A stretch of 64,000 nucleotides of DNA from Roseitranquillus sp963776845 (lineage in GTDB: Bacteria; Pseudomonadota; Alphaproteobacteria; Rhodobacterales; Rhodobacteraceae). Position numbers and translations under genes: made by a program. The stretch lies in the NCBI GenBank assembly GCA_963776845.1, contig CAVZOJ010000006.1, positions 1 through 64,000 on the forward strand, given 5' to 3'. The stretch's first letter is position 1. Each line of letters begins with the position of its first letter. Below the pieces are notes generated by a model. That model did not search any database and was not told the DNA's origin. It saw only the letters and a list, made by a program, of their open reading frames with translations. Of this stretch, positions 18,363 to 28,766 are shown piece by piece.

Positions 18363-19526
18363 TCACTCAATGGCGACGCGGCGCGTCAGTTGCCCGTTGC
18401 TTTCCCAGTAGGTGTGCTTGTTCGCGATCAACGGGTCCTCCGGCGCCGGCTGGACGTTGCCGCTCGTGTCTATCGCACGCGACGTGACGGCGTGCTCGCC
18501 GGGCGTGGGGTCCGTCCAGTCGAACGACCAGATCGTCCACGCGTGCTCGGCCTCCTCGGAGCGGTCGAGCGTCGCCTCCTGCCAGTCTCCGTCGTCGATC
18601 CGCACCTCGACGCGCTCGATGGGCTCGCCCCAGGCGGCGCCGGTGATGCGGTGGACGCCGTCCGCCATGGTGACGCGGCCGGGCACGGACTTCAGGCGGT
18701 TCGGCCCGACGGAGTTGCGGGTCCAGAGCGTGCCGCCGTTCCTGTCCTCCGCGCGGAGCGTCACGTAGTCCTGCGCCATGAACCGGCCCTCATATGGTCG
18801 CGGGCGCGCCTCGATGCGCTCGAGCCACTTGACGTTCGCGACGCCGTACCAGCCCCGCGCGATGAGACGAACGGGGTGGCCGTGGCGCGCCGGCAGGTCC
18901 TCGCCGTTCATCTCGTAGGCAAGCAGGATCTCGGGGTTCATCGCGTCCGCAACAGTCATCGAGCGGCCGAAGTTCTCGCTGAACTCGACCTCGTGGAACG
19001 TCTCGGTACCGCTGTCTGCGCCGAAGAAGACGATCTCGACGGCTCCGTCCTCGATACCCGCCTCCTCGAGGATCGGGGCAAGCGGCGTGCCGGCCCAGCG
19101 GGCGTTGCCTACGCCGCCAGTGAAGAAGGGCAGCCCGTGATTGCCCGCGCACTCGAGCGTGAAGACGACCTCCTGCCGCGGCCGTGCGCGCACCGCCTCG
19201 ATGTCGAGCGTCATCGGCTGGCGGACGAGGCCGCCGATGTCGAGGCGCCAGGCGACGGCATCGATCTCGGGCCAGCCGTAGTGACCGACGCCGAAGAACT
19301 GGTCGATCGGGGTGATCCAGGTATCCAACTGCTCCCAGTCGAGCTGGTTGGGAACGATGTCTGGGACCGGATTTTCCGGGCGGCGATCCGCCCACGGCAC
19401 GACCACCTCACCTTCGCGCAAGGGAAAGGCCCGAGCCAGAAGCCCGGAACCGAACAACCCCGATCCCGCGACGGCACCGATCCCGCCCGACAAGACTGTC
19501 CTGCGATCAATCTGCTGCGCGTCCAT
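18363..19526 (-). CDS. sulfite-oxidase-family molybdopterin enzyme, Tat-exported
   Basis: A 387-residue oxidoreductase of the sulfite oxidase family. The N-terminus MDAQQIDRRTVLSGGIGAVAG has a twin-arginine motif and a hydrophobic core, so export of the folded enzyme through Tat to the periplasm is expected. The molybdopterin domain includes VFTLECAGNHGLPF, where the Cys is the molybdenum ligand, and RHGHPVRLIARGWYGVANVK, the cofactor-binding stretch; a Mo-co dimerisation domain with AWGEPIERVEVRIDDG follows. Substrate could be sulfite or another small compound; no cytochrome subunit (SorB type) is adjacent. Ribosome-binding site GGAGGAGG precedes ATG 19526. The gene is intact. Confidence 0.88.
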   Translation of the reverse strand: MDAQQIDRRTVLSGGIGAVAGSGLFGSGLLARAFPLREGEVVVPWADRRPENPVPDIVPNQLDWEQLDTWITPIDQFFGVGHYGWPEIDAVAWRLDIGGLVRQPMTLDIEAVRARPRQEVVFTLECAGNHGLPFFTGGVGNARWAGTPLAPILEEAGIEDGAVEIVFFGADSGTETFHEVEFSENFGRSMTVADAMNPEILLAYEMNGEDLPARHGHPVRLIARGWYGVANVKWLERIEARPRPYEGRFMAQDYVTLRAEDRNGGTLWTRNSVGPNRLKSVPGRVTMADGVHRITGAAWGEPIERVEVRIDDGDWQEATLDRSEEAEHAWTIWSFDWTDPTPGEHAVTSRAIDTSGNVQPAPEDPLIANKHTYWESNGQLTRRVAIE

Positions 19527-19545
19527 GACGATTTCCTCCTCCCAG

Positions 19546-19567
19546 GATTCCGTAAGGGAATCTTATA
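19546..19567 (-). promoter_or_regulatory. possible -10 element and inverted repeat upstream of the sulfite-oxidase gene
   Basis: On the minus strand TATAAG (19567-19562) resembles a -10 box and overlaps a perfect 6-bp inverted repeat with 5-base loop, GATTCC to GGAATC (19546-19562), ending 20 bases before the start codon. It could be an operator or a leader hairpin. No convincing -35 box was found. Confidence 0.3.
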
Positions 19568-19860
19568 CCAAAGCCCGCCGAATCGAGACGGGTCTTCTCT
19601 CCAAATCCTGTCGGGTGGCATCACGTCAGCCGAAGCCGCCGTCCTTCGGTATCCCGTGGCGCCACGCCGCCACGAGATACCGCCCGCCATGCATCAGGTC
19701 GTAGACGCTGCGCCAGCAACGACAGGCTCGGCCCGAAGGAGACCTTGAGCGCCGTGTGCTGCTGCCGCTCCGCAGCGGCGTATGCGGCCATTCAAGTACA
19801 ACGCAGCGAGAGTTTCATCCTCGGTGCTGACAAAGCGCTCCAGATGCGGCATACCGCGCC
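19568..19860. other. intergenic, nothing recognised
   Basis: About 290 bases upstream of the sulfite-oxidase gene and before an ABC-exporter scar. No gene, RNA or transposon end recognised. Confidence 0.4.
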
Positions 19861-20222
19861 CGCCTCGGCGAGTTTTTCGCGACCCTGCCCGACGGCATCG
19901 ACACCGTGGTGGGCGAGCGTGGCGTCACGCTTTCGGGCGGGCCGAAGCGGCGCCTGTCGATCGCCCGCATCTTTCTCAAGAACCTGCCGATCCTAATCCT
20001 TGACCAGGCGACCTCCGCCCTCGACACCGCGACCGAGCGGCAGGTCCGGGCGTCCCTCCGCCGATCGCACCACACTCGTCGTCGCCCACCGGCTCTACGC
20101 CCTCGGCCGCGCCGATCTCATGGTGGTCATTGAAGACGGTCGCGTGGTGGAGCAGGGCACCGACGCGGACCTCCAGGCCCGCCCGGTGCCTTTGCCCGTC
20201 TGGGCTCGGCCGAGGCCTGGAA
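19861..20222 (+). pseudogene. ABC exporter ATPase, C-terminal remnant
   Basis: FFATLPDGIDTVVGERGVTL followed by SGGPKRRLSIARIFLKNLP and LILDQATSALDTATE matches the signature-to-Walker-B part of MsbA-type exporters, then after a frameshift TTLVVAHRLYALGRADLM and VVIEDGRVVEQGTDADLQ give the H-loop and C-terminus. The signature is LSGGPKRR rather than LSGGQRQR, and Walker B ends DQATSALD where the catalytic Glu should be. The membrane domain and Walker A are missing. A dead scar directly upstream of the ABC importer operon. Confidence 0.75.
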
Positions 20223-20316
20223 ACTTCCAAAAAATGGAACAGAAGCCCGTAACAGTCTAATTTTCGGCACCGGACACCTCCTATACGTTTCGTTCAGAAA
20301 CTCTGGGAGGAGACCC

Positions 20317-21834
20317 ATGCTGAAAGGAACGGTCGCGGCCATCGCGCTCGCCACTGCGGCGGCGTTTGCCGCCCCCGCCATCGCCGGCAAGCAGGACGAC
20401 ACCCTGCGCGTCGCCATGGCCGAGGAGATCCTGAACCTCGACTACCTCTACACCACCAAGCGTGAATACATCATCCTCGCGCAGCTGACCGACGCCACGC
20501 TCTTCGACATCGACCCCGAGACGGCGGAGGCCAAGCCGTCGGTGGCCACCGACTACGAGTTCGTCGACGAGACCACCCTCGACATCACCATCCGCGACGA
20601 CGTGATGTTCCACGACGGCACCGAGCTCACGCCCGAGGACGTCGCCTACACCTTCAACTGGGTGGCGAGCGCCGAGAGCGAGGCAAACGCCACCGGCGTC
20701 GTCGAGCGCTGGCTGGACAACGCCGAGGTCACCGGCCCCAACACCATCCGCTTCCACCTCAAGTCCGTATACCCGCTTGTCCTGCGCGACATGGGCGCCC
20801 GCATTCCGCTGCGAAAGGCCGGCACCTACGACGAGGGCGGCGAGATCGACCGCGACGCGATGGCCCAGAACGTGGTCGGCGCAGGCCCCTACAAGGTGGT
20901 CTCGTTCGAGCCCGGACAGGAGCTCGTGCTCGAGCGGTTCGAGGGCTATTTCGGAAAGGCGCCCGCGATCGAGAACATCGTCGTGCGCAACCTGCCCGAC
21001 ATCGGCACCCAGCAGGCCGAGCTCATGTCGGGCGGCGTCGACTGGATGTTCACCGTCCCGCTCGACCTGGCGCAGAGCCTCGGCGCGACGCCGATGGCCG
21101 AACATCTGGCCGGCCCCGACCTGCGCGTGGCCTTCGTGGTGCTCGACGCCGCGGGCTACACCGACGAGGACGGGCCGCTGACCAAGCTGCCGGTGCGCCA
21201 GGCCATCAACCACGCGCTGAACAAGTCCGAGATGGCAGAGTACCTGATCGGCGGCTCGGCGGAGCCCATCAACACCGCCTGCCACCCGGCGCAGTTCGGC
21301 TGCGACACCTCGGTGCAGGACTACCCCTACGACCCCGAGCGGGCGAAGGAACTGCTGGCCGAGGCAGGCTACCCCGACGGCTTTCCGCTGGAGCTCTGGG
21401 CCTACCGCGAGAAGCCGGTCGCCGAGGCGGTGGCGTCCGACCTGACCGCAATCGGCATCGACGTGAACCTGCGCTACGTCAAGTTGGAGAGTCTGAACCA
21501 GGCCCGCGCCAACCAGGACATCGCGGCCTATATCGGCACCTGGGGCTCGGGCGGCACCGCCGACACCGCGGCCATCGCGCGGATCCACTTCGCCGACAGC
21601 GACCGCAACCTCTCGGGCGACGACGCCCTGCAGGAGACGGTGCTGGCCGCCGAGCAGACCGCCGACCAGGAAGAGCGCGCCGAGATCTACACCGAAGCGC
21701 TGACCCGGATCGCCGATCAGGCCTACTGGGCGCCGCTCTTCACCTATTCGGCGAACTATCTCGTGTCGCCGGATCTGGACTTCCCGCTCGACCCCGACGG
21801 TCTGCCGCGGCTGCAGAACGCCTCCTGGAAGTGA
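20317..21834 (+). CDS. ABC importer substrate-binding protein, family 5
   Basis: A 505-residue periplasmic binding protein of the SBP_bac_5 family (peptides, nickel and other small solutes). A Sec signal peptide MLKGTVAAIALATAAAFAAP is cleaved near AIAG. The family's features are visible: MFHDGTELTPEDVAYTFNW near residue 105 and the ends of the two lobes (AYWAPLFTYSANYLVSPD). Ribosome-binding site GGGAGGAG before ATG. It is the first gene of an operon with two permeases, a fused ATPase and a lyase, so the ligand is likely the lyase substrate or a precursor, perhaps an N-substituted amino-dicarboxylate; this is inference. No cysteine suggests it is soluble rather than lipid-anchored. Confidence 0.9.
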   Translation: MLKGTVAAIALATAAAFAAPAIAGKQDDTLRVAMAEEILNLDYLYTTKREYIILAQLTDATLFDIDPETAEAKPSVATDYEFVDETTLDITIRDDVMFHDGTELTPEDVAYTFNWVASAESEANATGVVERWLDNAEVTGPNTIRFHLKSVYPLVLRDMGARIPLRKAGTYDEGGEIDRDAMAQNVVGAGPYKVVSFEPGQELVLERFEGYFGKAPAIENIVVRNLPDIGTQQAELMSGGVDWMFTVPLDLAQSLGATPMAEHLAGPDLRVAFVVLDAAGYTDEDGPLTKLPVRQAINHALNKSEMAEYLIGGSAEPINTACHPAQFGCDTSVQDYPYDPERAKELLAEAGYPDGFPLELWAYREKPVAEAVASDLTAIGIDVNLRYVKLESLNQARANQDIAAYIGTWGSGGTADTAAIARIHFADSDRNLSGDDALQETVLAAEQTADQEERAEIYTEALTRIADQAYWAPLFTYSANYLVSPDLDFPLDPDGLPRLQNASWK

Positions 21835-21886
21835 TCCCAGCGGCCGGCGGAGCGCGTCTCCGCCGGCCGCGAGCCGGAGGTGATCC

Positions 21887-22804
21887 ATGCTGAGATACAT
21901 CGCACAACGGGCCGTGCTGGCGCTGCTGGTGGCCTTCACCGTGTCGCTCGCGACGTTCTTCTTGCTGAACTTCGCAACCGACCCGGCCCATGCCATCGCG
22001 GGTGAGGACGCCACCCCCGACGTGATCGAGGCGATCCGCGCCCGCTACGGCCTCGACCGCCCGATTGCCGTCCGCTACCTCGACTGGCTGGGCGGCGTTC
22101 TGACCGGCGATTTCGGCGAGAGCTACTACTGGCACAAGCCGGTGGCCGCGCTGGTCGCCGAACGCGCGCCCGTCACCATCGTCCTCGCCCTCTCGGCGCT
22201 CGCCGTGACCATTCTCATCTCCATCCCGCTCGGCGCCTGGGCGGCGCTCAAGCCGAACTCCTGGGCCGACCGGGTCGCGCTCGGCGTCGCGGTGTCGGCG
22301 CAGGCGGTGCCGAATTTCTGGCTCGGCCTCATCGTCATCATCGTCTTCGCTGTGAACATGCCGATCTTCCCGGTCTCGGGCGACGACACCTGGCGGCACT
22401 TCGTGCTGCCCGCCTTCGTCCTTGGCGCCTCCTCGGTGCCGGCGGTCATGCGCCTCACCCGCACCGGCCTCATCGAGGTGATGGACAGCGACTATATCCG
22501 CACCGCCCGCTCCAAGGGCTATCGCGGCATGCCGCTGCTTACCCGCCACGCCATGAGGAACGCGCTCCTGCCGGTGATCTCGGTCCTCGCCGTGCAGCTC
22601 GGGCAGAAGTTCGGCGGATCGGTCATCACCGAGTCGATCTTCGCCATCAACGGCCTCGGCCGCCTGGCGCTGGAATCGATCCTCGGCTCCGACATCCCGA
22701 CCGTGCAGATGCTGATCTTCGTCTTCGCACTCGTCTTCGTGGCGATGAACCTCCTCGCCGACATCCTGAACGCGGCTCTCGACCCGAGGATACGGATCGG
22801 ATGA
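21887..22804 (+). CDS. ABC importer permease, DppB type
   Basis: A 305-residue inner-membrane permease. It opens MLRYIAQRAVLALLVAFTVS, the usual first membrane helix of DppB/OppB proteins, and carries the periplasmic loop RYGLDRPIAVRYLDWL and the cytoplasmic EAA-type loop DYIRTARSKGYRGMPLLTRH that contacts the ATPase. Ribosome-binding site GGAGGTG before ATG 21887, 52 bases after the binding-protein gene. Its stop overlaps the start of the second permease (ATGA at 22801-22804), showing translational coupling. Intact. Confidence 0.92.
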   Translation: MLRYIAQRAVLALLVAFTVSLATFFLLNFATDPAHAIAGEDATPDVIEAIRARYGLDRPIAVRYLDWLGGVLTGDFGESYYWHKPVAALVAERAPVTIVLALSALAVTILISIPLGAWAALKPNSWADRVALGVAVSAQAVPNFWLGLIVIIVFAVNMPIFPVSGDDTWRHFVLPAFVLGASSVPAVMRLTRTGLIEVMDSDYIRTARSKGYRGMPLLTRHAMRNALLPVISVLAVQLGQKFGGSVITESIFAINGLGRLALESILGSDIPTVQMLIFVFALVFVAMNLLADILNAALDPRIRIG

Positions 22805-23741
22805 CCCAGGCCCACGACACCGCCGTCGGCACCGCCGCCGAGAACCTGCCGCCCGAGGCGCCCTCCGTCGTCGAGGAGATGCCGCCCAGCCCGCGCCGGC
22901 TCGCACTTCGCCGCGCCCGCGCCCACGGCGGCCTCGTCATTGGCGGCAGCATCCTGATCATCCTTGCCCTGATCGCCGTCTTCGCCCCGCTGATCGCCCC
23001 GCACGACCCCTTCGCGCAGACGCTCAGCGCGCGCATGCTGCCCCCCGCCTGGGCCGAGGGCGGCAACCCCGACTACCTGCTCGGCACCGACCAGAACGGC
23101 CGCGACTATCTCAGCCGGCTGATCTACGGTGCCCGCATCTCGCTCCTGATCGGCCTCGGCGCCGCCGCCATCGGCATGGTCATCGGCGTCACCCTCGGCG
23201 TCGTCGCCGGCTACTTCGGCGGCTGGGTCGATCACGCCGTCAGCTTCCTGCTCACCGCGCAGCTCGCCCTCCCGGGCCTGCTCCTCGCCATGGCACTGGT
23301 GTTCATCATCGGCCCGTCGGTCTGGGTGGTGATCGGCATCGTCGGCGTCCTGCACTGGACCTACTACCTCGTCGTCACGCGCGCCGCGACGCAGCGCATC
23401 CGCTCGCTCGACTTCGTGGCGGCGGCGCGCGCGTCGGGGGCGACGTCGGGGCAGGTCATCCGGCACGAGATCCTGCCAAACCTCGTCAGCCAGATCATCG
23501 TCATCTTCACCTTCGAGGTCGGCATCGCGATCCTCGCCGAAGCGTCGCTGTCGTTCCTCGGCGTCGGCATCCAGCCGCCCATGCCCTCCTGGGGCCTGAT
23601 GATCGCCGAGGGCAAGCAGGCGATGTTCTACCGCCCCTGGCTCGTCGTCCTGCCCGGCCTCTGCCTCTTCGCGCTCGTCATCGGCGCCAACCTCACCGGC
23701 GACGGCCTGCGCGACGTCACCGCCCCGGAAGGGAGGAACTG

Positions 23742-23742
<1 letters not shown>
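22801..23742 (+). CDS. ABC importer permease, DppC type
   Basis: A 313-residue partner permease with a charged cytoplasmic N-terminus (MTQAHDTAVGTAAENLPPEA), the family's N-terminal helix around IIGGSILIILALIAVFAPLI, the conserved LLGTDQNGRDYLSRLIYGAR, and an EAA loop SLDFVAAARASGATSGQVIR. Five or six membrane helices. Its TGA overlaps the ATG of the ATPase gene by one base (23740-23742). Forms the transmembrane pore with the DppB-type subunit. Confidence 0.92.
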
Positions 23743-25546
<1,804 letters not shown>

Positions 25547-25550
<4 letters not shown>

Positions 25551-26887
25551 AGGACAACGTCGCGCGGGAGCTTACTCCCGATACGCTCTTTTCCGAGGAG
25601 AGCCAGTGGCAGGCCTGGCTCGATGTCGAGGCGGCTCTGGCCCGCGCCCAGGCCCGCATCGGCATGATCCCGGCCGAGGCGGGGGAGGGCATCACTGACG
25701 CGGCCCAGCTCGAGCGCATCGGCCCCGACCAGCTGCGCGCGTCCATCGCCACCACGATGGCGCCGGTCCTGTCGCTGACCCGCTGCCTCGCCGCGGCCGC
25801 GGGAGAGGCCGGCCGCTACGTCCACTGGGGCGCCACCACGCAGAACGTCATGCAGACCGGGCGCCTATTGCTGTTGCGCGAGGCCGAACGGGCGATCCGC
25901 GCCGACCTCGCCCGCGCTATGGAGCGACTTGGCCGCCTTGCGGAGACCCATGCCGAGACGCCGATGGCCGGCCGCACCAACCGCCGCCACGCCCTGCCCG
26001 TCACCTTCGGCTTCAAGGTCGCGGGCTGGATCGACGAGCTCTCCCGCGCCACCGCCCGTCTCGACGAGGCCGGGGCGCGCACCTTCTCGCTGCCCTTCGG
26101 CGGTGCGGTCGGCGCGCATCACGGCTATGGCGACGACGGCCCCGCACTGATGCGCGCGCTCGCGGAGGAGCTCGGCCTCGCAGAGCTGATGGTGCCCAGC
26201 CGCACCGTCAACGACCTCTTCGTCGAGAATGTCGTCGCCCATGCGTTGCTGGCGATGACCATCGAGCGTGTGGCACGCGAACTCTACCTCCTGATGACCG
26301 AGGAAGTGGGGGAGATCCGCGAGGTACTGGAGCCCGGCGTCGTCGGCAGCTCGACCATGCCGCACAAGGTCAACCCCAAGCACGTGGTCAAGGTGATCGC
26401 GCTGGCCGCGCGTCTGCGCGGCCTCGCCGCACCGGCGATGGAGGGCGGGCTGCCCAGCCACGAGGGCGACGCCGCGGCGAACCAGCTCCTCTCGTCGGTC
26501 GTCGACGAGGCGGCGCCGCTCGCCTGGCGCCTCTCCGCCACCTTTGCCGGGCTCCTCGACCGGATCGAACCCGACGCCGCCCGCATGGCGAGGAACCTCG
26601 CCGCCAGCGGTCCGCTGCTCGCCACCGAGCAGCTGATGATGGCGCTCGCTTCCAATACCGGCCGCGCCCGCGCCCACGATATCGTCCACCACGCCCTCGA
26701 TGCGGCGCGCCAACAGCGCACCGAAACGGTCACGGCGCTCCTGGCCGAGCCCGAGGTGGCGGCCTTGGGCGAGGCTGAGGTGCGCCGCCTGCTCGACCCC
26801 GCTACCTATACAGGCAGCAGCGCCGACATGGCCCGCCAAGCGGCCGCCCGCGCCGACTCCCTCGCAGACGGCCTGCGCGGCGCATGA
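25547..26887 (+). CDS. fumarase/aspartase-superfamily lyase (adenylosuccinate-lyase or CMLE-like)
   Basis: A 446-residue lyase. The superfamily signature GSSTMPHKVNPK, which holds the mobile catalytic loop Ser, is near residue 265; the second conserved region reads VHWGATTQNVMQTG near 95, and the third GRTNRRHALPVTFGFK near 143. The variant GATTQN in place of the usual GATSQD and the strong coupling to an ABC importer argue against a housekeeping purB and for a catabolic C-N or cycloisomerase-type lyase acting on the imported compound in the cytoplasm. Relatives include enzymes splitting iminodisuccinate-like compounds and 3-carboxymuconate cycloisomerase; I cannot choose. Starts inside the ATPase stop (ATGA). 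Confidence 0.85.
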
Positions 26888-26990
26888 TGAAGGGGCGGCG
26901 CGCAAACCTTTCCACGCGGTTAACGGCGCCCAGGTTTCCCATAAGCATCAACACCTTACGCGCCTTCTCAAGTTTGAGCAGCGAAGTCGC

Positions 26991-27920
26991 TCAGATCAAC
27001 TCCAGCGCCGCCGCGGCCCCCGGGTCGGCCGCGCGCCTCTCCTCGATCACCGCGCTTACCGCGTCGAGGAAGGGCGAGGCCAGCGGCGAGCGCGGCCCGG
27101 CCGCATGGATGCAGGCGTAGGTCGACCACCGCTCCTCCTCGAGCGGCACCAGCACCGCCCCGTCGTCCGGCCCAAGCCGCACCGACGCCCGGTCCACCAA
27201 GCTGATCCCCAGCCCATCCCGCACCATCTGCAGCGTAACCATCGTCGAGGTCGTTTCGAACGCTACCCGCGGCTGCAGTCCGGCCTCGCCCGTCATCGCG
27301 TCGATGCGGTCCCGCCAGCGCTGCCGCCGCTTCAGCGCCACCGCGCGCTCCTGCGCGACCTCGGCCAGGCTCACCGCATCGCGCCCGGCCAGAGGATGGC
27401 GCCGCGGCACCAGCACCTCGATCCGCGCCCGCAGGAACGGCTCGACCTCCAGCTGCAGGATGGCGTTTTCCACCGGCAGCGAGATGAGCCCGAGGTTGTA
27501 CCCCCGCGCCGCCACCTTGCTCTCGATGTCAAACCGGGTCTCGACGTTCAGTGCGCAGTGAAAGTCCTCCCGCTCGCGGTCGAGGATCGCCAGCGCCGGC
27601 GAGACCAGCGCAGTCGCCAGCGGCGCCGCGGTGACCACCGACAGCCAGGTGTGCGACCGGTTGCGGATGTCCGCCGCCACGGTCCCGATCTCCTCGAGCC
27701 CGTCCAGCGTCTGCGCCAGCCGCCGGTAGAGCGCGTCGCCCTCCTCGGTCAGCGACAGCTGCCGCTTGTCCCGGCTGAAAAGCTGGAGCCCGATCTCCGC
27801 TTCGAAGAGCGAGAGCAGCCGGCTCGCGGCGGGCGTCGACAGCCCGATCCTGTCCGACGCCTCTGCAAGCGACCCCGAGAGCACGATCTGCCGAAAGAGC
27901 TTCAGCGCCTTGATGTTCAT
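26991..27920 (-). CDS. LysR-family regulator
   Basis: A complete 309-residue LysR protein. The winged helix-turn-helix is at MNIKALKLFRQIVLSGSLAE through STPAASRLLSLFEAEIGLQL; the effector domain contains NVETRFDIESKVAARGYNLG and GLQPRVAFETTSTMVTLQMV. It is convergent with the ABC-lyase operon (103 bases apart, tail to tail), so it is a candidate regulator of that operon, acting at the promoter upstream of 20317, but the usual divergent layout is absent. Intact. Confidence 0.88.
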   Translation of the reverse strand: MNIKALKLFRQIVLSGSLAEASDRIGLSTPAASRLLSLFEAEIGLQLFSRDKRQLSLTEEGDALYRRLAQTLDGLEEIGTVAADIRNRSHTWLSVVTAAPLATALVSPALAILDREREDFHCALNVETRFDIESKVAARGYNLGLISLPVENAILQLEVEPFLRARIEVLVPRRHPLAGRDAVSLAEVAQERAVALKRRQRWRDRIDAMTGEAGLQPRVAFETTSTMVTLQMVRDGLGISLVDRASVRLGPDDGAVLVPLEEERWSTYACIHAAGPRSPLASPFLDAVSAVIEERRAADPGAAAALELI

Positions 27921-28209
27921 CGGCTCAGTCTGCGCCGCTCGCCACGCCGGGTCGAGCGCCGGGGCGAAATATGAACAATCACTTCTGTCTGCCAGGCTGA
28001 ACTAGATGTGATAGCGGGCGCGACCGATGCCGGATACGCCGCCCTGGAAAGCGACGCGGCGATCCTGGACAGCTTCGGGCCGCGCGGAGACGGCGACAAC
28101 GAGCACATCGTCACGGAGTTCGATCGAACCGCGCCTGTACCTTGTCGCGCGGATGCTGATTGAACTGGGCGAACAATAGTCAGTAATTCCGCCGATCCAA
28201 AAATGGCGG

Positions 28210-28392
28210 TTTGGGCTTCGAGCCGCCTTGCGGCAGCGCGGCCAGAGGGGCGCCGAGACGCGGCATGCCATCGACGAGGACGGCACAATATGCTGCCCTT
28301 CCAGCGGCGCGGCCTCCGCCGCGACGCCGCATGAATCTCGGCCATTCGTGCTCGCCGCAGCGAAGCCAACAGCACGACCTCACGCTACGCGG
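28210..28392 (-). repeat. dispersed repeat, copy C (most complete)
   Basis: Minus-strand reading goes from TCCGCGTAGCGTGAGG through GCACGAATGGCCGAGATTC and GCGGCGTCGCGGCGGAGG to GCCGCGCTGCCGCAAGGCGG. Both halves recur: the first at 17.3, 37.6 and 41.7 kb, the second at 17.9, 37.7 and 41.8 kb. The frame ARMAEIHAASRRRP is repeated but is unlikely to be a protein. The stretch lies between the LysR gene and a small fragment, in a 530-base gap with no other gene. Confidence 0.65.
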
Positions 28393-28447
28393 ACCTTCCT
28401 GCCACTCGTTTTGACCCTCTGACGCCCCGAGTAGCGCCGACCCCCCT

Positions 28448-28615
28448 TTAGGACTCGCTGAGCCCGAGAATCCGGCGTCGGACCCCGGCGTACCAGTCGT
28501 AGAAGCCGACATCCTCCCAATGGTTGGCGGCGAAGTATCCGTTCGTGGCGCATAAGACGCCCGAGGGTTCCTCCAACGCCTTTTCCGTCATCGTTGCAGC
28601 ATCAAGATCAGACAC
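28448..28615 (-). CDS. small protein or C-terminal fragment, unknown
   Basis: A 55-codon frame ending YFAANHWEDVGFYDWYAGVR then RILGLSES. Start options are GTG 28615, directly after AGGGG, or ATG 28591. The aromatic-rich ending reads like the C-terminus of a folded protein, and an in-frame stop lies about 35 codons upstream of the GTG, so this may be the last surviving exon-like piece of a longer gene. No family recognised. Confidence 0.35.
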   Translation of the reverse strand: MSDLDAATMTEKALEEPSGVLCATNGYFAANHWEDVGFYDWYAGVRRRILGLSES

Positions 28616-28766
28616 CCCCTCCGAACCACACCCAAGTGCGCCTGCCAGAAGTTGACGAGCCAGCTTGCAACTCGCGTCCTTCGATCCAGCCCGACCACGT
28701 CACGGCTCTTCTCACCAAGATCTCAATCGTGCGCCGGGCTGTGCTAAAAAAGGAGCAATCGAAGTT

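Noticed and set aside
20281..22014. Long open minus-strand frame (577 codons) opposite the binding-protein gene
   Set aside because: It mirrors the plus-strand codon pattern of a well-supported gene; its translation is rich in Arg, Gly and Val with no family features. High-GC DNA makes such antisense frames common.
28210..28392. Conserved small protein ARMAEIHAASRR in several places
   Set aside because: The shared peptide comes from a dispersed DNA repeat on both strands and in damaged contexts without start sites; it is not a protein family signal.
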